Source of the DNA: JAYQKL01 sp049889535 | GTDB taxonomy: Bacteria > Pseudomonadota > Alphaproteobacteria > RS24 | Direction: 5' to 3' | NCBI GenBank assembly: GCA_049889535.1 | Contig: JBMHDF010000015.1 | Location: 3,250-67,249, forward strand | Length of the DNA stretch: 64,000 bases | Shown here: in pieces, positions 1 through 8,934 of the stretch | Layout: the number at the start of each line of letters is the position of its first letter | Position numbering within the stretch: position 1 is the first letter of the stretch | Made by a program: the position numbers and the translations under genes | Notes under the pieces: generated by a model | Seen by the model: the letters and a program-made list of their open reading frames with translations, nothing else | Told to the model about the DNA's origin: nothing | Database searches by the model: none

Positions 1-574
1 CGATTAAATCTACACAATGAACTTTTTTAAGCTGGGCGAGCGGATGATCAGCCCGCGTGTAAAAATTGATTTTAAGACTCATAAAATCACGCTCAGTGAT
101 TTTTTCATCAACTGTCTCAACATGATTAGCTGTCACATAAAAATTTATTTCTTGGCGCAGCAGCTTTTCGCGTAGCTCATACCAATAGCCATTGATAAAA
201 TTTGGTCTTATGTCTGAATTTTTTTGACAGAAATCCACAAGGCCTTCTGACAAGACACTATCAGCCACAATATTACCAACGCCAAACACCACATTGCCAA
301 CCCGCTTTTCGTTAATGCTATTCAGCTTAAGCATAACGCTGTCCAAATCATTAATGATATGCCCGCCTTCTTCGGACAAAAATTCACTAAACACATTTGA
401 CCGGACCATGCCGTTTTTATCGCGGTAAAAAAGGACAATACCCAGCTTCTCTTCTAAATTAGAAATCGCCATACTCAAAGCTGGCTGAGAAACACCAGCA
501 TGTTTTGCCGCCTGACTAAAGTTTTTATATTTATTAACAAGCGTCACATATCGCAGTTCTTTGAAACTAATCAT
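1..574 (-). CDS. LysR-family transcriptional regulator (3' end outside window)
   Basis: Translating the minus strand from the ATG at 574 gives an open frame to the window edge. Residues 1-60 form a typical LysR winged helix-turn-helix: FKELRYVTLV, then SQAAKHAGVSQPALSMAISN and LEEKLG. The rest is the start of the effector-binding domain, with no stop before position 1. The gene is divergent from the MFS/NmrA pair (about 150 bp between starts), the usual arrangement for a LysR protein controlling its neighbour; that target is an inference. The ligand is unknown and the C-terminal half is missing. Confidence 0.9.
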   Translation of the reverse strand, partial: MISFKELRYVTLVNKYKNFSQAAKHAGVSQPALSMAISNLEEKLGIVLFYRDKNGMVRSNVFSEFLSEEGGHIINDLDSVMLKLNSINEKRVGNVVFGVGNIVADSVLSEGLVDFCQKNSDIRPNFINGYWYELREKLLRQEINFYVTANHVETVDEKITERDFMSLKINFYTRADHPLAQLKKVHCVDLI

Positions 575-723
575 AACCACAGACTATTTTGCTCGCAGAC
601 AGGGAGCAAGAACAAAATCCGCATTCGGTAAATCACTTATGAATTAACTAGCTAAAAAATTAGGCTTGTAAGCAGGCGCATTTTATTACAGGCTTTACGC
701 ATGTAATTTTTTAGAAAGTGTCA

Positions 724-2046
724 ATGATGTCTTCAAATGCAAATGAACAATCTTCTCGTAAAATCTATACATGGTTTTTACTGACCCTATTTACACTTAC
801 CTATACATTTTCATTTGTTGACCGACAGGTTATCAATCTACTCGTTGAGCCTATTAAAGATGATATGGACCTCACCGATGTTCAGATAAGTTATCTGCAA
901 GGACTCATTTTTGTTATTCCTTATGTCTTACTCAGCATTCCGATTGGACGGCTGGTTGATGTTTTTTCCAGAATATATGTCATCATTAGCGGCATATTGG
1001 TCTGGAGTTTGGCAACAATAGCCGCCGGGCTGTCTGGCAATTACACACAGCTTGCCATTGCACGCGGGTTTGTTGGTGCGGGTGAGGCCTCACTTACACC
1101 GGCTGTTTGGTCAATGTTTCCGGATATTTTCAGCAAATCTCAGCTTGCCGTTGCCATGAGCATTTTTTCAATGGCGCCTTATTTGGGCGCTGGTATTGCG
1201 CTCATCGCTGGCGCGCAGGTCATTGAAATATCGCAATCCGCCCCGCCTGTTGACCTGCCCGTTATTGGCGTGTTGCAACCCTGGCAAGTAACGCTTATTT
1301 TGTGCGGTGCGCCGGGCATTATTTTTGCCCTCATCTATGCCTGCATTAAAGAACCAAAAAGAATTGTAGCTGACACGCAAACAAACGAGGCCCTGCCTCT
1401 GGGCGAGGCTGTCGACTATATGAAAAAGAACTGGAAAGTTTATCTCGCCTTTTTGGGGGGCGCGCCGTTTCTTATTATCATGCTCTATAGTATTCAGGCA
1501 TGGTCGCCGACACTCTTGATACGGGTTCATGAATGGGACATTGCCTATGCAGGTCGGCTTTATGGAATGGTCGCGCTTGTGACAGGAAGTTTGGGGGTTC
1601 TTTCCTCCCCATTGGTCGCAAAATTAATGATACAATTAAACATTAAAGGTTTTCCTTTGCTCATGCTTATCATCAGCACAGTGATGACGGCTCTGTTTTT
1701 GTTTCTGGCTGGCCTGCAAACAGATGGCATGACCTGCCTGATATTTTTAGCACTTGCCAGTTTCTTTGTGACGATACCTTTGCCGCAACTCGCCGTGACG
1801 CTTCAAACCATCTCCCCCAATAAAATGCGTGGGCTGGTTGCTGGCATTTTTGTTGTCACTGGAAATGTTATGGGCATGGGGCTGGGGCCAACATTTGTTG
1901 CCTTTCTAACAGAACAGGTTTTCCAAGACCCGATGAGTTTAGGCATGTCGATGGGTGTGCTTGGGCTGATTGCCGCCCCCATTGCACTGCTCATATATAT
2001 TAATGGATATCGCGACTTGGTGGTGATCTCTGAAACAGAAACATGA
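724..2046 (+). CDS. MFS transporter, spinster-like
   Basis: About 440 residues with twelve predicted hydrophobic segments. The N-terminal FVDRQVINLL motif and GRLVDVFSR loop are typical of the spinster-like (Spns) branch of the major facilitator superfamily, common in alphaproteobacterial catabolic clusters. The substrate is probably an organic anion or lipid-like compound but cannot be read from sequence. The ATG at 724 was chosen because an AGAAAG sits about 5 bases upstream; a GTG at 718 is possible. The stop overlaps the start of the NmrA-like gene (ATGATGA), so the two are translationally coupled, and the pair is divergent from a LysR regulator. Confidence 0.88.
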   Translation: MMSSNANEQSSRKIYTWFLLTLFTLTYTFSFVDRQVINLLVEPIKDDMDLTDVQISYLQGLIFVIPYVLLSIPIGRLVDVFSRIYVIISGILVWSLATIAAGLSGNYTQLAIARGFVGAGEASLTPAVWSMFPDIFSKSQLAVAMSIFSMAPYLGAGIALIAGAQVIEISQSAPPVDLPVIGVLQPWQVTLILCGAPGIIFALIYACIKEPKRIVADTQTNEALPLGEAVDYMKKNWKVYLAFLGGAPFLIIMLYSIQAWSPTLLIRVHEWDIAYAGRLYGMVALVTGSLGVLSSPLVAKLMIQLNIKGFPLLMLIISTVMTALFLFLAGLQTDGMTCLIFLALASFFVTIPLPQLAVTLQTISPNKMRGLVAGIFVVTGNVMGMGLGPTFVAFLTEQVFQDPMSLGMSMGVLGLIAAPIALLIYINGYRDLVVISETET

Positions 2047-2966
2047 TGAGAATTTGCATAATTGGCGGCACAGGACAACAAGGCTATGAGCAGGTCATTG
2101 CCAGCCTTGAACATGGGTATCATGTAACTGCAATTGGACAATCACGTTCTAAAGAGCGTCAAGAGAGGTTGACCTCGGAAAAACTTGAATGGCGACAAGC
2201 TAATCTTTCTTCTGCATCAGAAGTGGAGTTGGCACTAGAGGGCGCAGATTATCTTTTTATCAACATGCCGTCTTCGTCATTTAATGATGAAGATATTTTG
2301 CTGACCATGTTTGATAATTTGTTAGAAGCAGCCCAGAAAAACAATCTCAAAAAAATAATATTCAATACCAGCATGTATGTCGGAGAAGAACCAATCGCGT
2401 TTCAGGCCCCCAAGGTACGCCGCCTGATGATAAATCGCTTAAAGCAGGCAAGTTGCCCGCATGTGACAGTGAAACCTGTCATTTATATGGATAATCTATT
2501 AACCGCCTGGACACTGCCCAATCTTGTAAAACACCGGATATTTCGTTACCCGCATCATGAAGACTTAGATGTGAGCTGGATAAGCTTGCGAGATGTGGCG
2601 CAGATTATGCTGACTTTGATTAAGCATGAAGCTTTTGATGGCAAAGAGCTGACCATTGGTGGGCCTGAAAGTTTAAAAGGTCCGGAGATTGCCAACCATC
2701 TTTCAAATGCATTAGGACATCAAATCGAATTTCAATCCATGCCAATATCAGAATTTGGTCAGATTATGGCCAACTTGTTTGCAGACAAAAACACATATGA
2801 CGCGGAAAAGCTCTCAGCGGAACTGGTTAAGGTTTATAGCTGGTATAACACCTCACCACTTGAACCATTCAAAGTCGATATGGCAATTCTGTTTGAAACG
2901 CTCAATATAAAACCAACCTATTTCAAAGACTGGGCGCAACAGATTGATTGGGAAAACATTCAATAA
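2043..2966 (+). CDS. NmrA-like NAD(P)-binding protein (atypical SDR)
   Basis: 307 residues. The N-terminal Rossmann motif (IIGGTGQQGYE) is the GxxGxxG nucleotide-binding loop of NmrA/HSCARG-like atypical short-chain dehydrogenases. A central NTSMYVG segment lies where the active-site region of the family is, and the C-terminal half resembles the substrate lobe. It could be a reductase or isomerase, or a redox-sensing NAD(P)-binding regulator; the sequence does not decide. It starts inside the MFS stop codon, so it is co-expressed with the transporter. Its end faces the convergent Rieske oxygenase 18 bp away. Confidence 0.8.
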   Translation: MMRICIIGGTGQQGYEQVIASLEHGYHVTAIGQSRSKERQERLTSEKLEWRQANLSSASEVELALEGADYLFINMPSSSFNDEDILLTMFDNLLEAAQKNNLKKIIFNTSMYVGEEPIAFQAPKVRRLMINRLKQASCPHVTVKPVIYMDNLLTAWTLPNLVKHRIFRYPHHEDLDVSWISLRDVAQIMLTLIKHEAFDGKELTIGGPESLKGPEIANHLSNALGHQIEFQSMPISEFGQIMANLFADKNTYDAEKLSAELVKVYSWYNTSPLEPFKVDMAILFETLNIKPTYFKDWAQQIDWENIQ

Positions 2967-2984
2967 CCCGCTTTAGGATAAATA

Positions 2985-4172
2985 CTAGAGCTTTGGTTCC
3001 GCGCCTCGCAGGCCAAGATACCAGTCCACATATTCATGAAAAAACTGGTTGCCGCGTTCATTTTGTCCAAAAATAATTTTGTCATGCGCGCCCGCTTCAA
3101 GACCAGATTGAATTTGATTGCCGACAAGATAATCCTCATCACGAACAACCTTATAGAGAAAATCCATCATGCTTTCTAACGCCTCTTGCTCTTCAGCATT
3201 TGCGGCAGGCTGGCGGTGGAAATAATTCAAGATAGTGATATTTTTATCTGGCGTGGGACCGGGAATAAGTTGCGCCAATTGGGTGATTTTATTGGCGACA
3301 AATACCGACACATTTGGAAAAAGGATTCTGATGAAATCAAAGCCTTTATGCTCCATATCCCCCCACTGCTCTTTCGGGGCGGCGTGCAAATGTTTGGCAA
3401 TATTGACTTGCGGAAACCCAATACGCAAATGCGGGCCATAGGCCTGATAATGCGCCACATTTGATGGCGTACGCGGGGCGACAGATTTGGGATGCAAAGC
3501 CGCAAAATGATAAGCCTCCATATATCCATCAAAAGCAATTTTCCAATTTGCGCCCTTTAAAACGCGACTACCAAGAAATGTCCAATCCTTAAAGCCAAGC
3601 TCTTCAAAATCATCAAGAAAGCCTTTGAAAAAATCGTCCAAATCAAAAGTTATTCCGGGTGTGAGGCAAACAAAAATTAGGCCATTTTTTTCTTCACAAG
3701 CAAGCTCTCTCAACCCCTTTGTGGATTTGTCAATCTCACCAAATTTATCGGCATCGGCCACGCCCATAAGCTTGCCGTCCAAATCATAAGTCCAGCCATG
3801 ATATTTACAACTCATACGTCTTAAATGCCCGCAACCCTCATCAACAAGTGGGGCGCCGCGATGCGCGCATACATTTAAAAAAGCACGCACTTTATCATCT
3901 TTTCCTCGCACAATGACAATCGGCTTACCAAGCATATCAGCCGCTTTATAGTCACCAGGATTTTTAATTTCCGCCGTCGTAGTCAAACAAAGCGGCAATT
4001 TATCAAAAATTTCCGACATTTCCTTTTCCCATCTTTCCGGGTCTGTGAAATGCGATGACGGCAAACTAATTATTTTATCGGTTTCAAATGTTGTGCCGTT
4101 TTCCATATACTCAAGCAAAGCACTGGCAGATTCCGCATAAGCTTTTCGTGTTTTATCAATAATGTTCACCAT
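2985..4172 (-). CDS. Rieske [2Fe-2S] non-heme iron oxygenase, alpha subunit
   Basis: 395 residues. The Rieske cluster ligands are clear: C102-x-H104 (CAHRG) and C122-x2-H125 (CKYHGW). The catalytic domain carries the mononuclear iron motif near residues 209-227 (NWK...EAYH...H227), with H222 and H227 as predicted ligands. The fold is that of the ring-hydroxylating oxygenase alpha subunit family, which uses O2 with electrons from a separate reductase. No beta subunit, ferredoxin or reductase gene is nearby, so electrons must come from elsewhere. GAGGAAG lies about 8 bases before the ATG. The HTD2-like dehydratase gene lies 12 bp upstream on the same strand, so the two probably form one operon. 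Substrate unknown. Confidence 0.92.
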   Translation of the reverse strand: MVNIIDKTRKAYAESASALLEYMENGTTFETDKIISLPSSHFTDPERWEKEMSEIFDKLPLCLTTTAEIKNPGDYKAADMLGKPIVIVRGKDDKVRAFLNVCAHRGAPLVDEGCGHLRRMSCKYHGWTYDLDGKLMGVADADKFGEIDKSTKGLRELACEEKNGLIFVCLTPGITFDLDDFFKGFLDDFEELGFKDWTFLGSRVLKGANWKIAFDGYMEAYHFAALHPKSVAPRTPSNVAHYQAYGPHLRIGFPQVNIAKHLHAAPKEQWGDMEHKGFDFIRILFPNVSVFVANKITQLAQLIPGPTPDKNITILNYFHRQPAANAEEQEALESMMDFLYKVVRDEDYLVGNQIQSGLEAGAHDKIIFGQNERGNQFFHEYVDWYLGLRGAEPKL

Positions 4173-4184
4173 AAGATTCTTCCT

Positions 4185-5039
4185 CTATCGCTCTTGCGCC
4201 ACCACCTGCGCGGCATATAATTCCTCGCCATAATCATTATAAACCGATAGCTCATCACCGCTATCGTGTCGCTTGCCCTGAACATGCAAAAGCTGGTTAA
4301 CCATCGCCGAACCATTGCACCGCAATTTAATCTGCTTCAAAGATTTATCAGGATTATGCATTTGCCAGCAATTTAAAACAATACTGGTCAAGATAGGGCC
4401 ATGCACAACTTGATCTGCATAGCCCTCAACCACTTGTGCATGATGCGGGTCAAAATGGATACGATGGGCATTAAAAGTAATCGCAGAAAATCGAAATAAT
4501 TGATGCGGCGAGAAACTGACGCTATGCACATAATCACATGCGGGGCGCGGAACAGTGTCCTGAGCGGATTGGTCTGCACCGGCTTGACGCTCGGGTAAAT
4601 AAATAAGCGTTAAAGCCTCTGATAAACATAATTTTTCTTTTACAAAAAACTCATTCAGCACATCGACAAACACCATCTCACCAAGCGTACCGGTTTTGTT
4701 TTTTTGGTCGATAATTTGAGTGGTTCTTGTGACTTTGTCACCAATGCGCAACGGCTCGATAAAAGTTAAACCACCCCCACCCCACACACGACGCGGCAAA
4801 TCAACAAAAGGCAATGTTTCTTCTTCATAAGCAAGGCCATCAGTGCGCAACTTATCATTGCCCAAAATGTCCAGGCACAGCATCAAATAGCTATTAAGCG
4901 GGGCAGGCGCACCGTCGCGCAAAGCATTTTCAGGCATCGGCCAGCCCATTGTGGCATACATACGCGCCACCATACTGGCCGTTAAAACATCATCAGTTTT
5001 AACAGAAAAACTTTTTGCACTTACCTTGCTGCCAATCAT
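4185..5039 (-). CDS. HTD2/MaoC-type acyl dehydratase or enoyl-CoA hydratase
   Basis: 284 residues with a double hotdog layout. The N-terminal half resembles the FAS1-type dehydratase domain (YEEETLPFVDLPRRVWGGGG). The C-terminal half has the MaoC-like stretch FNAHRIHFDP followed by GYADQVVHGP, which carries the catalytic His/Asp region. Relatives include fungal HTD2 and bacterial mesaconyl-C4-CoA hydratase; these act on acyl-CoA or acyl-ACP thioesters. The exact substrate cannot be assigned. It lies just upstream of the Rieske oxygenase on the same strand, suggesting a shared catabolic pathway. Confidence 0.82.
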   Translation of the reverse strand: MIGSKVSAKSFSVKTDDVLTASMVARMYATMGWPMPENALRDGAPAPLNSYLMLCLDILGNDKLRTDGLAYEEETLPFVDLPRRVWGGGGLTFIEPLRIGDKVTRTTQIIDQKNKTGTLGEMVFVDVLNEFFVKEKLCLSEALTLIYLPERQAGADQSAQDTVPRPACDYVHSVSFSPHQLFRFSAITFNAHRIHFDPHHAQVVEGYADQVVHGPILTSIVLNCWQMHNPDKSLKQIKLRCNGSAMVNQLLHVQGKRHDSGDELSVYNDYGEELYAAQVVAQER

Positions 5040-5131
5040 TTAAAACACCTTATCAAGGCTTCACTCAAATCTCATAAAATTTTGTTATCATGAATAAGAC
5101 AGCCGCTCAAACTGCACTTAAAAACAGGCAC

Positions 5132-6187
5132 TCATAGATTATCCGGATCAATGCCCATGTTTTTCATGCGTTCGCGCCAACGAATATGCGCGAGTTTTTG
5201 CATATCCTCAACCTTATCGGACTCATCCATAATTTCTAAGCCAATGAGCGTTTCCAGAACATCCTCAATCGTCACAACCCCCTGCATGGTGCCATATTCA
5301 TCCAAGACCAGCGCAATGTGATTTTTGTCATGTATCAAACGGTCAAATATTTTGAACGCATCTAAAAGCTCTGAAAACATCAGCAATGGGCGACGAAAAG
5401 CTTCTAATGATTTATCAAATTCATCTTTAGCTTGAGCGATTAATAAATCACTTTTCAGCACATAGCCTGTCACTTCATCTTGCTTTTCACCAAATACGGG
5501 AATGCGCGAGAAAGGCTTTGTGGCATAAGCCGTAAAAAACTCTTTAACCGTCATTTTTTCTGCTACAGAAAAAACCACAGGTCTGGGTGTCATAATATCA
5601 CGCACAGATAATTGATGCAGACGCATCAGATTGGTGACAATTTTCTGCTCTTTGGCTTCTAACAGCCCTTCATGCGCGCCAATTTTAGCCATCGCCTCAA
5701 ATTCGTCGCGACTAAATGTATAAGCCCCATCGCTAGACCGCGAAATCAGGCGCGTGAGTTTTTCCGACAACCAAACAAAGGGCAGCAGAATGCGTGTAAG
5801 CCCATCAATCAGCACGGCAAAAACACCAGCCAATTGCCGCCAATAGAGTGCGCCCAGAGTCTTAGGAATAATTTCTGAAAACACCAAAATCACAAGCGTT
5901 AACAGCCCAGAGGTCAGCCCAATATATTGATTACCAAAAACCACTGCCGCTTGCGCCCCAACACCCGCCGCGCCGACAGTATGAGCGATTGTATTGGCAG
6001 TCAGAATGGCCGCCAGCGGACGGTCTAAATTATCACATAATTTTTTAAGCTTCCGAGCACGACCCGCCCCTTTTGCCTCAAGTGCCGCAATATAAGACGG
6101 GCGCACAGACAGCAAAACCGCCTCCGCCACAGAGCAAAAAAACGAGACGAGAACTGCCAAGAATAAATAAAAAAGGAGAAGCGTCAT
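5132..6187 (-). CDS. CNNM/CorC-like membrane protein (DUF21 plus CBS pair)
   Basis: 351 residues. The first ~180 residues are the DUF21/CNNM transmembrane domain (FCSVAEAVLLSV, VFSEIIPKTLG are hallmark segments). They are followed by two CBS repeats (around MTPRPVVFSV and LVLDEYGTMQGVVTIEDVLE). The C-terminal CorC/HlyC domain found in longer homologues is absent, and the protein ends soon after the second CBS. CNNM proteins are linked to Mg2+/Na+ transport and CBS domains bind adenine nucleotides; older annotations call it hemolysin. No operon partner is evident: tRNA-Phe lies upstream on the same strand. Confidence 0.88.
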   Translation of the reverse strand: MTLLLFYLFLAVLVSFFCSVAEAVLLSVRPSYIAALEAKGAGRARKLKKLCDNLDRPLAAILTANTIAHTVGAAGVGAQAAVVFGNQYIGLTSGLLTLVILVFSEIIPKTLGALYWRQLAGVFAVLIDGLTRILLPFVWLSEKLTRLISRSSDGAYTFSRDEFEAMAKIGAHEGLLEAKEQKIVTNLMRLHQLSVRDIMTPRPVVFSVAEKMTVKEFFTAYATKPFSRIPVFGEKQDEVTGYVLKSDLLIAQAKDEFDKSLEAFRRPLLMFSELLDAFKIFDRLIHDKNHIALVLDEYGTMQGVVTIEDVLETLIGLEIMDESDKVEDMQKLAHIRWRERMKNMGIDPDNL

Positions 6188-6279
6188 GCCGCTATCATAA
6201 AATATGGCTCAATAATTGTCACGCCTCACAAATCGATTATCGCTATAGGGTTATGAGTTCAATTTTCAGGAAGGAAAAG

Positions 6280-6354
<75 letters not shown>

Positions 6355-6440
6355 ATTTGGGGTATAAATAATGTTAGGTTTATAGGGTGTTGCACCTTAG
6401 CTGTCCAGTCCAACTTCAATGGAAACGAAAAAAACTTTAC

Positions 6441-6665
6441 CTAATGCAAAAGCTCATCATCTTGAGCTGGGTCTTGCGCCAGCTCCTCTTCGAGCGCGGC
6501 CTCAACCTCCCATTCATCTGGTGGTTCGACAGCGGGGATAGCATATTGTCCACCCAGCCAGCGATGCAAATCAACCTCTGCACAGCGTTTAGAACAAAAT
6601 GGCCGTGTCGCTGGTGCGGTTTCAGCTTTTTTGCAAATTGGGCAAAGTGGTTTTTTATCAGCCAT
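6441..6665 (-). CDS. yacG: DNA gyrase inhibitor YacG-like zinc protein
   Basis: 74 residues. The four zinc ligands are visible as CPIC and CSKRC, followed by the family signature EVDLHRWLGGQYAIP, and an acidic C-terminal tail. YacG in E. coli binds gyrase and inhibits it. The ATG at 6665 has a weak GGA 6 bases upstream; a TTG at 6671 overlaps the stop codon of the RNase G gene and is an alternative start. Position directly after the RNase E/G gene is conserved in alphaproteobacteria, so co-transcription is expected. Confidence 0.93.
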   Translation of the reverse strand: MADKKPLCPICKKAETAPATRPFCSKRCAEVDLHRWLGGQYAIPAVEPPDEWEVEAALEEELAQDPAQDDELLH

Positions 6666-6667
6666 AC

Positions 6668-7876
6668 TCAATCCATAAATGATAGCGCTTTACTGAGTGG
6701 TTGGCGCTCGCGTTTGCGCGTCATTTCAACCACCCCAAAATCAGACATATCACCAATGCGCACAGGCACCTTATCATCGTCAAAGCCAGCGAGCAAAGCC
6801 TCTATAATCGGTTCGCTATTCGTGCCCGCATCCATATCGATAAAATCAATCGCGATGAGACCACCAATCGCACGCAAACGAATTTCACGCGCAATATGAT
6901 TGGCCGCGTCAAGATTGACCTCAAAAGCTGAACTATTTTGCGCTCCAGAATTAACATCAATTGTTGTCATGGCTTGGGTGGTCTCAATCATCAGCCATGC
7001 CCCGCTGGCCAAATTCACACGCGGCGCGCGAGCTTTTTCAATCTGCGCATAAATGTCGTGGCGCTCAAATATATCCTCATCTTGCGCTGCCTCAATTAAG
7101 TCAAGCTGATTGGCCATGTTTTGCTGCATATAATCCTGCGCCGCTTGCGCCAAATCCCCCCCTTCAATAATAATTTTTTGGGTTTGTGACTGCACATGGT
7201 CGCGCAGTAATTTAGCGATGCCCCCCACATCCTGATGCACCAGATATGGCGGTTCATGTGCGTCAGCTTTGTCAAGAACGGCGTCCCAACCAGCGGCCAC
7301 TTGCTGCATATCCTCTTTTAAAATTTCTGCGGACACCCCTTCGGCAACTGTGCGCAAAACCCAGCCCGCTGGCCCATCGAGACCATCAATATTCAATTCT
7401 GCGCGCGCGGCTTCTGCTAAATCAGCCAAACGCTGGCGCTCAGCTTCATCCTCTATAGACCGCGACACCGCAATGCGTGAGCTGCATGGTGCTAAAACCA
7501 AATGCCGGCCTGGCAAAGTGACATTCGCCGTCAGGCTCGCGCCTTTTTCACCAGAGGCCGGGCGCGTGACCTGCACCAACACGGTGTCACCAGCGGCGAC
7601 ACAATCTTCAATATTGGTTTCAGGCTCTGGGTTTTCAGCTAAAATTTTGGCCTCGCGCGCACCCAAAAATCCAGCTCGGTCTTGCCCAATATCAACGAAA
7701 GCGGCTTGTAAATTTGGCACCACGCGCTCAACAAACCCAAGATAAATCAAGCCTGTTTGAGCTGCATCTTTATCAGTCGGCGCAAGCGACTCAACAATGA
7801 GCTCACACAAATCACCATTCACGCATCGCGCCATTATAATCCGGCCTTCTATTTGTTTAAAAATCAGCTCATTCAT
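6668..7876 (-). CDS. rng: Ribonuclease E/G family endoribonuclease
   Basis: 402 residues. An N-terminal S1-like RNA-binding part (GLVERVVPNLQAAFVDIG-type sequence, residues 35-70) precedes the catalytic RNase E/G domain. The acidic metal ligands appear in TTIDVNSG (D307) and IDFIDMD (D344, D347). The protein ends at RQPLSKALSFMD, just where longer homologues carry the CxxC zinc-link and small domain, so it is a short RNase G form lacking that link. Its start overlaps the stop of the small secreted-protein gene (TAATG) and its stop abuts yacG, implying tight translational coupling. Confidence 0.92.
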   Translation of the reverse strand: MNELIFKQIEGRIIMARCVNGDLCELIVESLAPTDKDAAQTGLIYLGFVERVVPNLQAAFVDIGQDRAGFLGAREAKILAENPEPETNIEDCVAAGDTVLVQVTRPASGEKGASLTANVTLPGRHLVLAPCSSRIAVSRSIEDEAERQRLADLAEAARAELNIDGLDGPAGWVLRTVAEGVSAEILKEDMQQVAAGWDAVLDKADAHEPPYLVHQDVGGIAKLLRDHVQSQTQKIIIEGGDLAQAAQDYMQQNMANQLDLIEAAQDEDIFERHDIYAQIEKARAPRVNLASGAWLMIETTQAMTTIDVNSGAQNSSAFEVNLDAANHIAREIRLRAIGGLIAIDFIDMDAGTNSEPIIEALLAGFDDDKVPVRIGDMSDFGVVEMTRKRERQPLSKALSFMD

Positions 7877-8070
7877 TATTTCTCTCCATTTTCCTGACCA
7901 GACTTTTGATGCAATGACATCTCACCCCATATCGATTGCAATTTTTGCCAATAAGCGCCCGCACACCAATCACCACAGGAATTTTTTTGACCTCTGGCAG
8001 AACCCGCATCTGACGCGGACGAAAAGGCAACCCAAAATAATAGAAAGAATATCCAGAACGGTTTTTTCAT
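7876..8070 (-). CDS. Small predicted secreted protein of unknown function
   Basis: 64 residues from the ATG at 8070 (a TTG at 8082 gives a longer reading frame). It begins with a lysine pair and a hydrophobic stretch (FWIFFLLFWVAFSSASDAG) resembling a signal peptide. The mature part would be about 45 residues with two cysteines in CGDWC. Not a family I can name. The stop overlaps the rng start (TAATG) and the start lies 8 bp after the maf stop, so it is embedded in the infA-maf-rng-yacG operon, which argues that it is a real gene. Confidence 0.65.
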   Translation of the reverse strand: MKKPFWIFFLLFWVAFSSASDAGSARGQKNSCGDWCAGAYWQKLQSIWGEMSLHQKSGQENGEK

Positions 8071-8078
8071 GTCAGTTA

Positions 8079-8690
8079 TCAATGATAGCCCGCAGCGCGT
8101 AATAAATTATTGGTTTCAAAAAGCGGCAATCCAACAATACCAGAATAGGAACCGTGAATACGCTGAATAAATGCTGCCGCTAGACCCTGTATCGCATAGC
8201 CCCCTGCTTTGCCTTGCCATTCTTGCGAGGCCAAATAGGTTTCAATTTCTTCAACAGATAGACGCTTCATATGCACCCGGCTTTGCACCAGCTTGCGCCC
8301 CTCAAAGGCACCATGATGAACAGCAATCGCTGTATAGACACGATGCGCGCGCCCTGACAATAAACCCAAACATGCCTGCGCTTCGTCTTTGGTTTCGGTT
8401 TTTGGTAAAATCCGACGACCAACCGCCACCACTGTATCGGCGGCTAGAACCACCACATTATCTTGATTTTTTATATTTCGGAAAATCGCTTGGCATTTTT
8501 CTTGTGCCATACGTTGCGCATAAACTGAGGGCAATTCAGCAGGAAGTGCGGTTTCATCAATATCAGATGGAACAATTTTATCAGGAGAAATGCCAAGCTG
8601 GGTCAGCAAATCTAAACGGCGCGGCGATGCACTCGCAAGCCAGAGTTTTTTATTTGTAGCGATAGGTAATGCGCCCTTTTGTAAGGTCAT
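8079..8690 (-). CDS. maf: Maf-like nucleoside triphosphate pyrophosphatase
   Basis: 203 residues. The family signature SASPRRLDLL (residues 20-30) and the later VLAADTVVAVG segment are present. Maf proteins hydrolyse non-canonical or canonical NTPs to NMP, acting in nucleotide housekeeping and cell-division arrest. The only good ATG (8690) lies 41 bp inside infA, so the two genes overlap in different frames. This infA-maf pairing is typical of alphaproteobacteria. Confidence 0.93.
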   Translation of the reverse strand: MTLQKGALPIATNKKLWLASASPRRLDLLTQLGISPDKIVPSDIDETALPAELPSVYAQRMAQEKCQAIFRNIKNQDNVVVLAADTVVAVGRRILPKTETKDEAQACLGLLSGRAHRVYTAIAVHHGAFEGRKLVQSRVHMKRLSVEEIETYLASQEWQGKAGGYAIQGLAAAFIQRIHGSYSGIVGLPLFETNNLLRAAGYH

Positions 8691-8868
8691 AGGGGGTCAT
8701 CTCAACCAAGACTTTGTCACCAGCGAGAACACGAATTCTGTTTTTGCGCATTTTACCCGCCGTATGCGCAATGATTTCATGGTCATTTTCAAGCTTCACA
8801 CGGAATGTCGCATTAGGTAGCAATTCAACTACCGTTCCAGGAAACTCTAAAAGTTCTTCTTTAGCCAT
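8650..8868 (-). CDS. infA: Translation initiation factor IF-1
   Basis: 72 residues from the ATG at 8868, the usual IF-1 length. The single OB-fold sequence contains FPGTVVELLPNATFRVKLEN, GKMRKNRIRVLAGDKV and the end TKGRITYRYK. IF-1 binds the ribosomal A site during initiation. GAGAG lies about 6 bases before the ATG; the GTG at 8874 lacks space for a ribosome-binding site. The first gene of the infA-maf-small protein-rng-yacG unit. Confidence 0.97.
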   Translation of the reverse strand: MAKEELLEFPGTVVELLPNATFRVKLENDHEIIAHTAGKMRKNRIRVLAGDKVLVEMTPYDLTKGRITYRYK

Positions 8869-8934
8869 AAACACTCTCTTTCAATATTGGCGGAGATTGC
8901 CCATAAATCGTCATAAAATCAAGTTTTTTCTGGT

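Noticed and set aside
1168..1530. Long antisense frames across conserved genes
   Set aside because: They overlap well-supported genes, lack family motifs and ribosome-binding sites, and are codon shadows.
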